Part shown: piece after piece, positions 49,464 to 59,509 of the stretch
Position numbering within the stretch: position 1 is the stretch's first letter
How the letters are laid out: each line of letters starts with the position of its first letter
Source: Isotricha intestinalis
Taxonomy: Eukaryota; Ciliophora; Litostomatea; Vestibuliferida; Isotrichidae
Assembly: GCA_023807065.1 (NCBI GenBank)
Contig: JAJJLU010000338.1
Location: forward strand, 1 to 64,000
DNA length: 64,000 bases
Reading direction: 5' to 3'
The notes under the pieces: generated by a model
What the model saw: the letters and a program-made list of their open reading frames with translations, nothing else
The model's database searches: none
What the model was told of the DNA's origin: nothing
Made by a program: the position numbers and the translations under genes

Positions 49464-50927
49464 ATGTTTTGTCCTTCATGTAAAGAGAGAATCCCAATAA
49501 TTTCAAATATTACTATTAATAATGACAACATAATGTTAATATTTTTTTGTCAATGTAAAGAAGAAAATATGACTTATAATTTAAATGACTATATGAAAGA
49601 AAGAAAAAAAGAGAATAAAAAAATAATAAAGTATAAATGTATTTTACATAAAGATGAAGATATTGAATTATTTTGTTTTGATTGTATTAAAGAATTATGT
49701 TATAAATGTGATAAATCTGAACATATTTCATTAAATCATAATGTTAAAACTTTAAATTATTTTTCAAAAATAACTCAATCAAAAACAAAAAATAACTCTT
49801 ATTTTCAAAATATTGAAAAGATAAAATTAAATAAAATTTTAAAAAACTATTTTGTTCAATTTTCTGATTTAGTTTTTTCTACTTTGCATCAATATCCTGA
49901 TAATTTTTCATCAATTAAAAATATATGGTATTTAGAATTAGTAATGAATGATTTATATGGTTTTTCTTTATTTGAGAAAGATAATGAGATAAAAGAAGAG
50001 AATAATTTTGAAAAAATCAAACATACGAAATATTTAAATGTTACTAAAATTAATATTAAAAAAGAAATAATTATTGAAAATAATAGTGAAATTCTATTTA
50101 TTCTTTTATTTGATTTTCAAAATCATTTTATTATATATTGTAAAGATTTTATTTATTATATAAAAGAAAATAATAAGCATTTAGAAATCATCGATAAACT
50201 TTCCAATGAAAATACAGATTATATATTTTTAAAATTAAAATATTTAAATAAAAATTATTTTTGTTCATTATTTCAAAAAGGAATATTCATAATTTATCAA
50301 ATTGAAAATGATAAAATAAATAAATGTTTTAAATTTATTCCTCAAAAAAAAATTTTAACTTCAATTTCATTCATTTATATTAAAGAGAAAGAAAATTTAA
50401 TTTGTGGATATTATGATACAATTTTTACTTTTTCAATAAAAAATAATTTTAATCAAATAAAGGAAATTATAAATGAATCCCATTCAATTATATATGAATT
50501 AAAATATAATAATTCCAAATTATTTTTATCTCCGAAAGGAGATTTAACAATACAAGATGGAATATCAAATAAAAAATATTCTTTTTATTCAGAAAAAGAA
50601 ATTTTAATTCTTTTAGAAATTAAATCAATTAATTCTCTTGCAATTGCTTTTTTATCTAATTATATTGAAATTTATGATTTTGAATTAAAATCATTTAAAA
50701 AAAAATTTAAACATTCAAATAAAATTCTAGATATGAAAGAAGTTAAAAAAGAAAAAAGATTAATAAGTTGTTCAGAAGATTTGAATATTAATATTTGGGA
50801 TTTAATAACTTTTTCATGTACTTTAAAAATTCAATTAGTTATATTCCCATTTAATATTTCTATCGGAAAAAAAAATAAAATAATTGTTAGTTCATTTGAT
50901 ACTGATAATATATTAATAATTGATTAA
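49464..50927 (+). CDS. B-box zinc-finger protein with C-terminal propeller-like region
   Basis: The 487-aa protein begins with a RING-like or Cys-pair start (MFCPSCKERIP, FFCQCKEE). A B-box type 2 zinc finger follows at about residues 62-96 (CILHKDEDIELFCFDCIKEL, CYKCDKSEHISLNHNVKTL, with the C-H-C-C-C-C-H-H order). The rest is beta-rich. Its end is a WD40-like blade (SNKILDMKEVKKEKRLISCS, EDLNINIWDLITFSC), so residues about 200-487 are probably a degenerate propeller. The layout recalls TRIM-like proteins, but a true RING cannot be confirmed. Ubiquitin ligase activity is speculation. Confidence 0.8.
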   Translation: MFCPSCKERIPIISNITINNDNIMLIFFCQCKEENMTYNLNDYMKERKKENKKIIKYKCILHKDEDIELFCFDCIKELCYKCDKSEHISLNHNVKTLNYFSKITQSKTKNNSYFQNIEKIKLNKILKNYFVQFSDLVFSTLHQYPDNFSSIKNIWYLELVMNDLYGFSLFEKDNEIKEENNFEKIKHTKYLNVTKINIKKEIIIENNSEILFILLFDFQNHFIIYCKDFIYYIKENNKHLEIIDKLSNENTDYIFLKLKYLNKNYFCSLFQKGIFIIYQIENDKINKCFKFIPQKKILTSISFIYIKEKENLICGYYDTIFTFSIKNNFNQIKEIINESHSIIYELKYNNSKLFLSPKGDLTIQDGISNKKYSFYSEKEILILLEIKSINSLAIAFLSNYIEIYDFELKSFKKKFKHSNKILDMKEVKKEKRLISCSEDLNINIWDLITFSCTLKIQLVIFPFNISIGKKNKIIVSSFDTDNILIID

Positions 50928-51272
50928 AATACTTTCAAGAATTAAATTTGATAAAAAAGAATTAAAGTTTTCAAATTAAAATTAATTTATTTTACAAAAT
51001 TTGGTTTTATAGAGTTTACAATTTGAATAAACCCAAATACGAAAGAATCAATATTAGTTATAAAGTAAAATTATGTGAATAATCCAATAAAGAAAGAAAA
51101 ACTTTAATTCTTTTCTTTTTTCAAATAATATTGATATTAATATGAAAGAGAAAGAATAAGGATTTATAATAAAATAATTGTATATGAATTTTCTTTAAAT
51201 TAATATTAATCAAATATTCTTTTAATTCATTTTCCATTTAAATAACGAAAAAAAATATAAAAACTTAAAAAA
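50928..51272. other. A+T-rich gap between convergent genes
   Basis: Region between the 3' ends of the B-box and alcohol dehydrogenase genes; nothing recognisable. Confidence 0.45.
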
Positions 51273-52382
51273 TTATCTTTTCCATCCATTCTTCTCAGCA
51301 AAATCCTTAACATTAACAACACATCTAAAACAAGGTTTTCCATTTTCAAGTTTATCAAAAGCTTTAGGAAAATCTTCAAAATCAAACATTTCAACAATAG
51401 GATAAATATCTTTCTCTGCACAAATTTTAAGCATATCATTAATAACATTTCTAGGTCCAATATTAGAACCTCTAATAGTTAATTCTTTTTCTACAATTTC
51501 TCCAGCACTAATTCCCATAATATCATTATAAACTGAAGGTTCTCCAACTTGAATAAAAACACCTAAACAATTTAAGCATTTAATATAATCATTAATATTA
51601 TCAACAATAGGTAAAGTATTAATAATAAAATCAAATTTCTTTTCAGCATTTTTCATCATATCTTTATTACTAGATATTATAATATTATTAACTCCAAGTT
51701 TTTCTTTAATTAAACTAACTTTATTTTCACTTGAAGTGAAAGCAGTAACATCATAGCCTAATTTCTTAAGAAATAAAAGAGCAACATGTCCTAAACCTCC
51801 AATTCCAACAACAGCACATTTCATTCCTTCTTTTAAATATTTACTCATAGGATAATATGTAGTTATTCCAGCACATAAAAGTGGAGCTCCTTTTTCAATA
51901 TTGAAATTACTAGGTAAATGAAAGAAAAAATTTGCAGGTTGTTGAATTTGAGTAGCATAACCACCAAAATGAATTTTAGAATAAGTACCTTTTTCTTCAA
52001 CATTACCACATATTTCTTCATGTCCTAATTTACATACATTACATTTTCCACATGAATCTCTCATAGTTCCAAAAGCTACAATTTCTCCTTTTTTAAAATC
52101 TTTCACTTCAGAACCTAATTCACTTACTTCACATATTATTTCATGACCTGGTGCTTTTGGAAATATTTGTTCTCCCCATTTACCACGAACTGTCATTATA
52201 TCACTTTGACATAAACCTGTATATAGTACGTTGGCTCGAATTTCTAAAGGGAGAAGAGGAGGAAATTTAAATGGAAATTTTATCATTTCTGATTTATTTA
52301 TAAATGCATATGCTAGTGCATCAGCTTCTGATTCTTTACAGTATTTATATAATGGATGAGGAAAGGGTTCTTCAATCGACAT
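51273..52382 (-). CDS. Zinc-dependent alcohol dehydrogenase, cinnamyl-alcohol type
   Basis: The 369-aa protein is a medium-chain dehydrogenase of the CAD branch. The catalytic zinc site is CQSD and PGHEIICEV. The structural zinc cysteines are in SCGKCNVCKLGHEEICG. The Rossmann motif is VVGIGGLGHVALLFLKKLG, and CAGITTYYPM matches the CAD family CAGxTVYxP. It should reduce aldehydes to alcohols with NADPH, in the cytosol. This is a fermentation-type or aldehyde-detoxifying activity, and CAD-type genes are often acquired from bacteria by anaerobic protists. Its base use is in line with neighbours, so any transfer is not recent. All zinc ligands appear intact. Confidence 0.93.
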   Translation of the reverse strand: MSIEEPFPHPLYKYCKESEADALAYAFINKSEMIKFPFKFPPLLPLEIRANVLYTGLCQSDIMTVRGKWGEQIFPKAPGHEIICEVSELGSEVKDFKKGEIVAFGTMRDSCGKCNVCKLGHEEICGNVEEKGTYSKIHFGGYATQIQQPANFFFHLPSNFNIEKGAPLLCAGITTYYPMSKYLKEGMKCAVVGIGGLGHVALLFLKKLGYDVTAFTSSENKVSLIKEKLGVNNIIISSNKDMMKNAEKKFDFIINTLPIVDNINDYIKCLNCLGVFIQVGEPSVYNDIMGISAGEIVEKELTIRGSNIGPRNVINDMLKICAEKDIYPIVEMFDFEDFPKAFDKLENGKPCFRCVVNVKDFAEKNGWKR

Positions 52383-52740
52383 TTTTTATTCTTTTTTTCG
52401 ATTTTTTTTTGTTCTTTTAAATAAAATTAATAAAAAATATCTATTTATTAAATTTTTTATGAAGATTTAAATAAAAAGTATTTTTAATGAGATAATAAAT
52501 TTCATTGAAATTAAATTTATTCATTTAATGTTTTTTTCTTAAGATTATTTTTAAATTTCTTTTTATTAAAATTATTCAAAATAAATCAAATGATATTTGA
52601 GAAAAGAAAAAATAAAAATCTTTATTTTTCATTAATATATTTTAAAAATAAATAGATTATTTAAAATTTTAAATAAAAATTAATTAAAATTTTTTCATAT
52701 ATAAATTTATTATTAATATTTTTTAAAAATAAATTAAATA
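52383..52740. other. A+T-rich gap
   Basis: Gap between the 5' end of the alcohol dehydrogenase gene and the 3' end of TRAPPC3; nothing recognisable. Confidence 0.45.
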
Positions 52741-53271
52741 TTAATCTTCATCATCAATAAATCTTTCTTCTATAATTTCAACTAAAACAATTTTAATATC
52801 ATTTGTTTCATCACCTTTAGTTTTATCTTTATCAAAACTACATTGAACTTTAAAATTAGCATTTTCTAAAAGACCCCTAATCATGCCACAAATAATATTA
52901 GAATAACAAAGATTTTTTAAATGTTCAGGTAATTCAACAAACATAGCTAAAGGATTTTTTTGAAATATATAATGAAATTCTTTTTCAGCAGTTTGATTTA
53001 AATCTCCATTAATTCCAAGAAAAGTATTTAATAAAGATAATAAAAGAGTATTTATTAGATTTGAAGTATGTAAATTCTTTCCTAATTCATCAAGAACATC
53101 ATCTAATAATCTAAAACCAATTTCATATCCAATTTCTTCTGATTTTTTATTAATTTCATTTATATCTTCAAAATCTTTTGTTAAACGAACCATTAATGCT
53201 CCATACATAAAACTTAATAATTCTGAAGAATGCACTGTTTTTGTAGAATATAAATCATTTCCTTTTGACAT
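52741..53271 (-). CDS. TRAPPC3: TRAPP complex subunit 3 (Bet3)
   Basis: The 176-aa protein matches Bet3/TRAPPC3 along its length. It shows SELLSFMYGALMVRLTKDFE, EIGYEIGFRLLDDVLDELGK, FHYIFQKNPLAMFVELPEHL and LCYSNIICGMIRGLLENANF. TRAPP tethers vesicles at the Golgi and activates Rab1/Ypt1, and Bet3 is a core subunit. The cysteine that is acylated in animal and yeast Bet3, just after the LLDDVL helix, is absent (the segment reads GKNLHTSNL). The acidic C-terminus (RFIDDED) matches family style. It is transcribed divergently from the large coiled-coil gene, 95 bases apart. Confidence 0.93.
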   Translation of the reverse strand: MSKGNDLYSTKTVHSSELLSFMYGALMVRLTKDFEDINEINKKSEEIGYEIGFRLLDDVLDELGKNLHTSNLINTLLLSLLNTFLGINGDLNQTAEKEFHYIFQKNPLAMFVELPEHLKNLCYSNIICGMIRGLLENANFKVQCSFDKDKTKGDETNDIKIVLVEIIEERFIDDED

Positions 53272-53366
53272 TTTTTTATTTAATATTTAATTATTTTTAA
53301 ATTTTTTTTATATTTTTTAATGTTTATATATTATAATATGTTATTTTTATTAAATAACTTCGAAAA

Positions 53367-56300
53367 ATGGATGATTTTGAAGAATTATTAGCAAGTGAAT
53401 CTGATGAGGAACATAATAAGGAAGTAATAAGAAATAGTAATATTTTTACAAATTTTGATAATGTTCAAAATCAAGAAAATATTGTTAAAAAACCTTCTAA
53501 AGATATTTTTAAAGGATTATTAAGTGATGAATCAGAAGAATCAAATCATATTTCTCATAAAAAATCAAAAAAAAAAGAGGAAAGAAAATCTAATTCTTTA
53601 TCTTTTAAACACAAAAAAAAAAAATAAAATTCTTTTAAATCATAAGAAAAATAAACCAATAAATAATATTTTTACATCAGGTATTCAAAGTAAGAAAAGA
53701 CATATTCCAAAAGAAAAGAGAATAATGAAATATAATGATAACAACGAAATGGAAGAAGTAAAAAATATAAATAATATTCAAAATGAAAATGATGATATTA
53801 ATGAATTAAATAATTTAATAGATAATTCAGATGAAAAAATAACAAATAATAATATCATAACAAAAGAAAATAATAATAATAATAAAATTAATACTTATAA
53901 TAATAAAATTAATAATCCTATTAATAACAATAATTCTAAAACTAATAAAGAAAATATCAATACAAATCTTCCAAAAAAATTTGAAGAACCTCATTCACAA
54001 AATCATTTAAATAAAAATGAAAAAATAATAAAAGATAATGTTAAAAATGATAATCAATATTATTTACCAATGAATAAAGATACAATTTCAAAAGAAGAAA
54101 CACCCAAAATTAGTAAATTTAGTAAAATTATTGATCGTAATGTGTCAGAAAGTTATTATCTAAAACTAAAACCAGATATTGATAAAATATTAAGTAGTGA
54201 ATTAACAGAGACAAAAGAAATAAAAGAACAAAATTCAAAAATTAAATTTATGTTAGAAGAATTAAATATCATTCAAAAAGCATTAGATAAGAAAAAACAT
54301 AATAATGAATTTTTATTTACACAAGAACACTTTTCAAAAATTGAGAAAATAACAAATGATTATAAAGAAGAGTATGAAAATTTAAAAAATAGAATGAATA
54401 TATTTAGTGAAAAAAAATATGAATCTAATGAAAAAGAAAATATTTTAGATGAAATAAATTATTATGAAAAAAAAAATCAATATTATAAAACATTTAATAA
54501 AGTTAATGAAGATATTATATCAAGTAATGAAAAAAGTCCTCAAATCAAAGAAACTTCAGTTAAATATGTTGAAATGAATTATGAAAATTTAAAATTAGAA
54601 AATAAAAAATTAACTAAAATAATTAAAAAAAATAAAAATCAAATTTCAAAAAATGAAAAAACTCTTACAGAATTAAATAAGCAATTATTAGAGTTACAAA
54701 ATAATGCAAAAGATAATTATAATATTGATGAAAATTTTAATAAAGAAATTTTTGGTATTATTAATAAAGATTTAATTGAAGAAAAAGAGAAAATAAAAAA
54801 AAAATTAGAAATTATTTTAAATTTTGCAGAATTAGAAAGGAAAAAATATGAAGATTTTATTTCAATAAAAGAACAAGAAATTAAAAGGAAAACAAATGAA
54901 ATAAATAAATTTTCAAATTTATTAAATAAAGAATCAAGTAGAAGTGAAATGACAGAAAAAGAATTAAATGATAATTTAACTCCTTTATTAAATTTACAAA
55001 AGCAAATAAAAAGAAAAAAAGAAATAGAAAGGAAAAAACAAATGGAAGAAAATATTATTAAAAAAGTAAAGCAAAAATTAGAAGAAAAAGAGAAAAAAGA
55101 AAATCAAAAAAGAAATAAATTAGTATTAATTCAAAGTTTATCATTAGAGAAAATGAAAAAAAAATTAATAGAAAATAATAATAAAAATTCTTTTAATACA
55201 ATATCAAATTCTTCAAGACAAATAAAAGTTGATAAAATTAATAATATTATAAATAATTCTAAAAGTAATATTAGTAATTTTTTCCTTACTGAAGGTAATC
55301 AAAGTATGGGAAATGATTCTAAAAGTAGAAATATAAGCTTAAAAAAACAAAATCTTAAAACAAATTCTTCTCAAAATACTTATTCGAGTAAAACTGAATT
55401 TTTGTCAGCTAAACAAAAAGGAAAAATTGCGAATAAAGCCATTAGATTAATATATGATAAAGATAAATTAAATGATAATACTATTACTCACAATAAAACT
55501 TTAACTAATAATAATTATAGTAAATATAAGAAAATTTATCTTGATATTAAAAAAAAAGATGCTGATTTTAAGAGTGAGAAAAATATTCACAAATTAACAA
55601 ATGAAAATAAAACAATTAATGAAGAAAAAAATAAAATTGAGAAAAATAATGAAGAACAAAATAATAAAAATGATAATCAGGAAATAAATCATAAAAAAAG
55701 TTTGAAAAAAAATAATGAGAAAGATAATCAAAATATAAAAGAACAAAAAAAAAACAATTTAAACCAAGAAGAAAATAAAGAAAGAAATATAAATGAAAAA
55801 AATCCTATAAGAGATATTAATAAAAATTATACTCAAAATATAAGAGATAATCATATTAATCAAAATAATTCTCAAAGTTCAAAAGAAAATAATAAAAATA
55901 ACACAGAAAAAAAAACTATAGATAGAGCAAATTCATTTCAAAAAAATCCGGTTCTAAAGGAAGAAAAAGAAGAAAAAGAAGAAAAAAATACAAATTTAAG
56001 CAGTGATAAAATGAAACTTATAATGTTATCAAGTGATATATTTAAAAAAATTAATGAAAATAATAATAGTTATCAAAATTATAATACTCCAAAATTTAAA
56101 GAGTTTGAAGAAGATGAATATAATTTACATCATCATATTTTTCCTTATAAAAGTCATTTTAGTAAAAATACTAACAAAAAATTTATAGACGAAGATTCAG
56201 ATCTTGAAAATGGAAATATTAGACAAAAAATTATTAAATCTGATGATAATAATGAAGAAATTGATTCTGAGAAAGTAAATATTTCCAAAAAAAATTCAGT

Positions 56301-56658
56301 ACAATCAAATAATCAAGAATCTTCAAATTTTAAATCTATTTCTAATAAAAAAAGTTATTCACCAAATCATAATAGTGAAGATATAAAAATCAATTTTAAT
56401 AAACACGAAAATTATGCAAAACGTAATTTAAAATCAAAAATAAGTTTTAATAAAATCAGCAAAAAAATTTTTGAGCATAATTCTTCATCTTCTTTGCATA
56501 AAGATAAAAAACTAAAAAGAAAAGAGAGCCTTGATGATAATATTTCCGATATTGCAAATATTAATCAAAATAATACCAACAATTCTTATGAAGATTCTTT
56601 TTTTTCTTCTGATGATAATGAAATTGAAGTCGACGTTATTCCTAAAAATAATGATTAA
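53367..56658 (+). CDS. Large coiled-coil protein interrupted by a frame break
   Basis: A first frame (53367-53627) starts MDDFEELLASESDEEHNKEV and ends KSNSLSFKHKKKK before TAA at a run of 12 A. A second frame, open across the same point, continues for over a thousand codons to 56658. Only joining the two gives a sensible N-terminus, because the second frame before the A-run does not look like protein. The product, about 1,095 aa, is a Lys/Asn/Glu-rich coiled-coil protein. Its best coils are near 54550-54700 (YENLKLENKKLTKIIKKNKN) and 54770-55120. The break may be a sequencing indel in the A-run, a mutation, or +1 shifting at AAA-TAA. The family is unknown. Confidence 0.7.
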
Positions 56659-57069
56659 CAAAATAATTAATAGATATTTATGTTTATTACTTTATCATAA
56701 TTAAACAAATAATAAATAATGGTAATTATTTGATATTTTAATATAATTATTTGATAAATTTTTTAAGAATTTATATGAAATTTCAAAAATGTTATTCTTT
56801 ATTTATAATAATTATTCAATAATTCAAAATGAAAATAATTAGTAGTTTTTTAGTTAATGTATTCTTTTAATAATGTATAAATTGAATGAATTTAAATAAC
56901 ATTAAAAAATTATGATTAAATAAATAAGACAACTATTTTTGTTTTTTTTTTTATTGTTATTCAAATATTAAAAATTTTAATAAAAACAGTAAATATTATT
57001 ATTGACCCTTTTTCATTTTTAAAAATAAAATAATATAAATAATATTAATTAATCTTTTTGATTTATTAT
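56659..57069. other. A+T-rich gap between convergent genes
   Basis: Region between the 3' ends of the coiled-coil and cornichon genes; nothing recognisable. Confidence 0.45.
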
Positions 57070-57571
57070 TCAATAAAAGCCTATAAACTTTATGACATTT
57101 GTAAAGAAATTTGTTTCACCAAAAACTCTATAAGAAACCATATTTGTTGTACTTATAATTAATTTTATCAAATTAAAAAGTGACAAAATCATATAATAAA
57201 CAAATTTAATTTTATATGAAAAAGAAAAGTCTTTATAATCTTTTTTTACTTCCCCAATAGCATAATAAGTTTTATATTTCTTTAAAACAAATCTAAAAAA
57301 ATAAAAAAATGAATAAATACATTTGTAAATTATAAAAAAATAACGGTAAACATACAACAATCTGAAACCAATTACCAAGAAAAATTGCAGTCATTACATT
57401 AAAACATAAAATCATAAATTCAATTGGAAAATATTTTAAAATTGTATCAGAAAGTTCAGTCGATTTTTCTGGTTTAAATTCAAGATCATCAACTAAACTA
57501 AATATATAAATACAAATTGCACAATTAAATAAAGAGCCTGCAAAATTAATTAGTGCTATTATTGTTAACAT
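57070..57571 (-). CDS. Cornichon-family cargo receptor (two exons)
   Basis: Exon 1 (57321-57571) and exon 2 (57070-57292) join across a 28-nt GT-AG intron to give 157 aa, the family size. Exon 1 carries two membrane segments with the cornichon middle: LVDDLEFKPEKSTELSDTIL, YFPIEFMILCFNVMTAIFL and GNWFQIVVCLPLFFYNLQ, matching LxPLVLPEYxxH and the LNMPLLAYHIWRY stretch. Exon 2 supplies the third segment (YKIKFVYYMILSLFNLIKLI). Cornichons (Erv14) recruit membrane proteins into COPII vesicles at ER exit. The two frames overlap without splicing, and neither alone is complete. Confidence 0.88.
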
Positions 57572-57603
57572 TTTTAATTTATTTTTAAAAATTTATTTAA
57601 TTT

Positions 57604-58327
57604 TTACACTAAAATATAATATATATATTGAATTAATTCTAAATGATAATGATATGTTTTATTCTTTTTTTGTTCTATTTTTTCAGGAGAATCTTTATAT
57701 TTATTAGAATCTTTACTTGAAATACTTTGATATATTTTATTTTTATTTATGATTTCTTCATTAATCCTACAGGATTTTAATATTGTTTCTTTTGGAATGT
57801 TTGGAAAAAAATTTTCCATAATTTCAAAACAAAAATCTTTGACTTCTTCAAATCTGTGAACATAATAATTCGTAATTCCAAAATAATACATTTGATTTAA
57901 AAGGTCTTTATGAATTGTCCCAAATTGAATTTCAATATCTCCAATTTGGTATCTTTTATATTCAATTTTATATTTTTTTCTAATATCAAATGCTTGCATT
58001 TTCTCAAAAATCTTCAAAAAATTTGAATCTACTTCACTTATAAGAATTTTATATAAATCATTATCTATTTTTGTTCTATTTAAAATATAATTATCAGCTT
58101 CAACTTTTTTATTAAACAAAAATAACTCTGTTATGGCAGTAATTTCTCTTTTAATATAACATAATCTCATTATTATTTGTTCATTTCCAATACTTTCAGC
58201 TCCAAAATCTTTTATAATTCTTTCAAATTCTTTATTAAAAATTTCTGGATCATTCGTTCCTAAAAGAATTGAACAGTCAAATAATCTAAAAAAAATTAAA
58301 TATAAAAAAATACAAAGAAATTGACAT
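57604..58327 (-). CDS. Unrecognised 231-aa protein, possibly Med18-like (two exons)
   Basis: A 14-nt first exon (58314-58327, MSIS plus two bases) joins across a 28-nt GT-AG intron to exon 2 (57604-58285). Exon 2 begins LLFDCSILLGTNDPEIFNKE and continues FERIIKDFGAESIGNEQ. An unspliced start at an internal Met would drop this protein-like segment. The order of elements (short strand-helix start, then FEKMQAFDIRKKYKIEYKRY with QIGDIEIQF, then NYYVHRFEEVKDFCFEIMEN) loosely follows Mediator subunit 18. This is a guess from pattern. The tail is Lys/Ser-rich. It is 32 bases upstream of cornichon on the same strand. Confidence 0.6.
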
Positions 58328-58739
58328 TTTTAAAATAAAATTATCTTTAAATTATATATTTTTCATAAAAATAGATTATGTGTCAAAAATAAAAATAAAA
58401 TTATTATGATAAAATGAATATTTTCAATAATTTAAAATCTCCGACACAATTCATTAAACAGAGAAAAAATTAAAAAAACTTTTCTTAAATATGATTATAA
58501 TAATGAATTTAAAGTTCACTATAGTAATTTTTTTGATTTTTAAAATATTCATATCAAAAGGAAGTTATTAAAAAATATTTATAAATTTATTTTATCTAAA
58601 TATCTTTTTTATTAACCATTAAAAATATGTTTACATAAAAAATAAAAAAAAATGTCAAATTTCTAAGTAATTCTAACTCAACATTAATTTAATTGAATAA
58701 TAAATAATTCTTATTGAATTTAAAAAAATTAAAAAAAAT
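58328..58739. other. A+T-rich gap
   Basis: Gap between two minus-strand genes, upstream of the tiny first exon and downstream of calcineurin B. Nothing recognisable. Confidence 0.45.
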
Positions 58740-59291
58740 TTATTTTTGTTCAAAATTAAGAGTTTCAGTAGCATTACCAAACATATCAACAGAAAACAAA
58801 TCTTGAATTTTAATATCTTTAGTGAAATTACAAAATTCTTCATAAGAAATTTTTCCATCTAAATCTTTATCAGCAGCAATTAAAGTTCTATCACTTAATT
58901 GTTGAATTTGAATATCAGTTAAATTATCACCAACAAGCATTTTTAAACAATGAAATAAATCACCATTAGATAAATAACCATCATTATTCATATCATAAAT
59001 TTGAAAAGCAATTTTTTGTTTTTCTTCTAATTTAGCATCACTTGTTAATGCACTTAAACCCCAAACAAATTCATAAAAACTTATTTTTCCATCTCCATTT
59101 TTATCAAATACATGTATTATTCTTTGTACTATTGGATTGTCTTTTAATTCTGGAACATCAAAAAATTCATCTGGCTCTATTAATCCATTTTTATTTGCAT
59201 CCATTGATATAAAATTTTTATATAATATTTTTAACTCCTTTTTATCAAAATTTATTTGAGCTTTGTCATTTCCTAAAGGTGCTGTTCCCAT
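58740..59291 (-). CDS. CNB: Calcineurin regulatory subunit B
   Basis: The 183-aa protein has four EF-hands: DANKNGLIEPDEF, DKNGDGKISFYEF, DMNNDGYLSNGDL and DKDLDGKISYEEF. Linkers are diagnostic of calcineurin B: DVPELKDNPIVQRIIHVFD, FAFQIYD-like IAFQIYDMN, and LKMLVGDNLTDIQIQQLSDR with TLIAADKD. It binds Ca2+ and activates the calcineurin catalytic subunit, a Ser/Thr phosphatase. It starts MGTAPLG, so Gly2 might be myristoylated as in animals, though residue 6 is Leu rather than Ser. All calcium-binding loops have acidic residues in the key positions. The catalytic subunit is not in this window. Confidence 0.95.
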   Translation of the reverse strand: MGTAPLGNDKAQINFDKKELKILYKNFISMDANKNGLIEPDEFFDVPELKDNPIVQRIIHVFDKNGDGKISFYEFVWGLSALTSDAKLEEKQKIAFQIYDMNNDGYLSNGDLFHCLKMLVGDNLTDIQIQQLSDRTLIAADKDLDGKISYEEFCNFTKDIKIQDLFSVDMFGNATETLNFEQK

Positions 59292-59509
59292 TTTTTATTT
59301 TTTATAAATTTTATTTGATTTTGTTTTATTTATTTATGTTTAATTTGGAATATTTAATTTATTAAATTTTTTATAAAAATTAAAATTAATTATTTTTTAA
59401 GGCTTTTTATAAATTTAATCAAAGAAAAAAGCAAATATTTCATATTTATTAATAATTATATAAAATACAACTATATTCATAGATGAATAATTTAAATTAG
59501 ATTTATATT

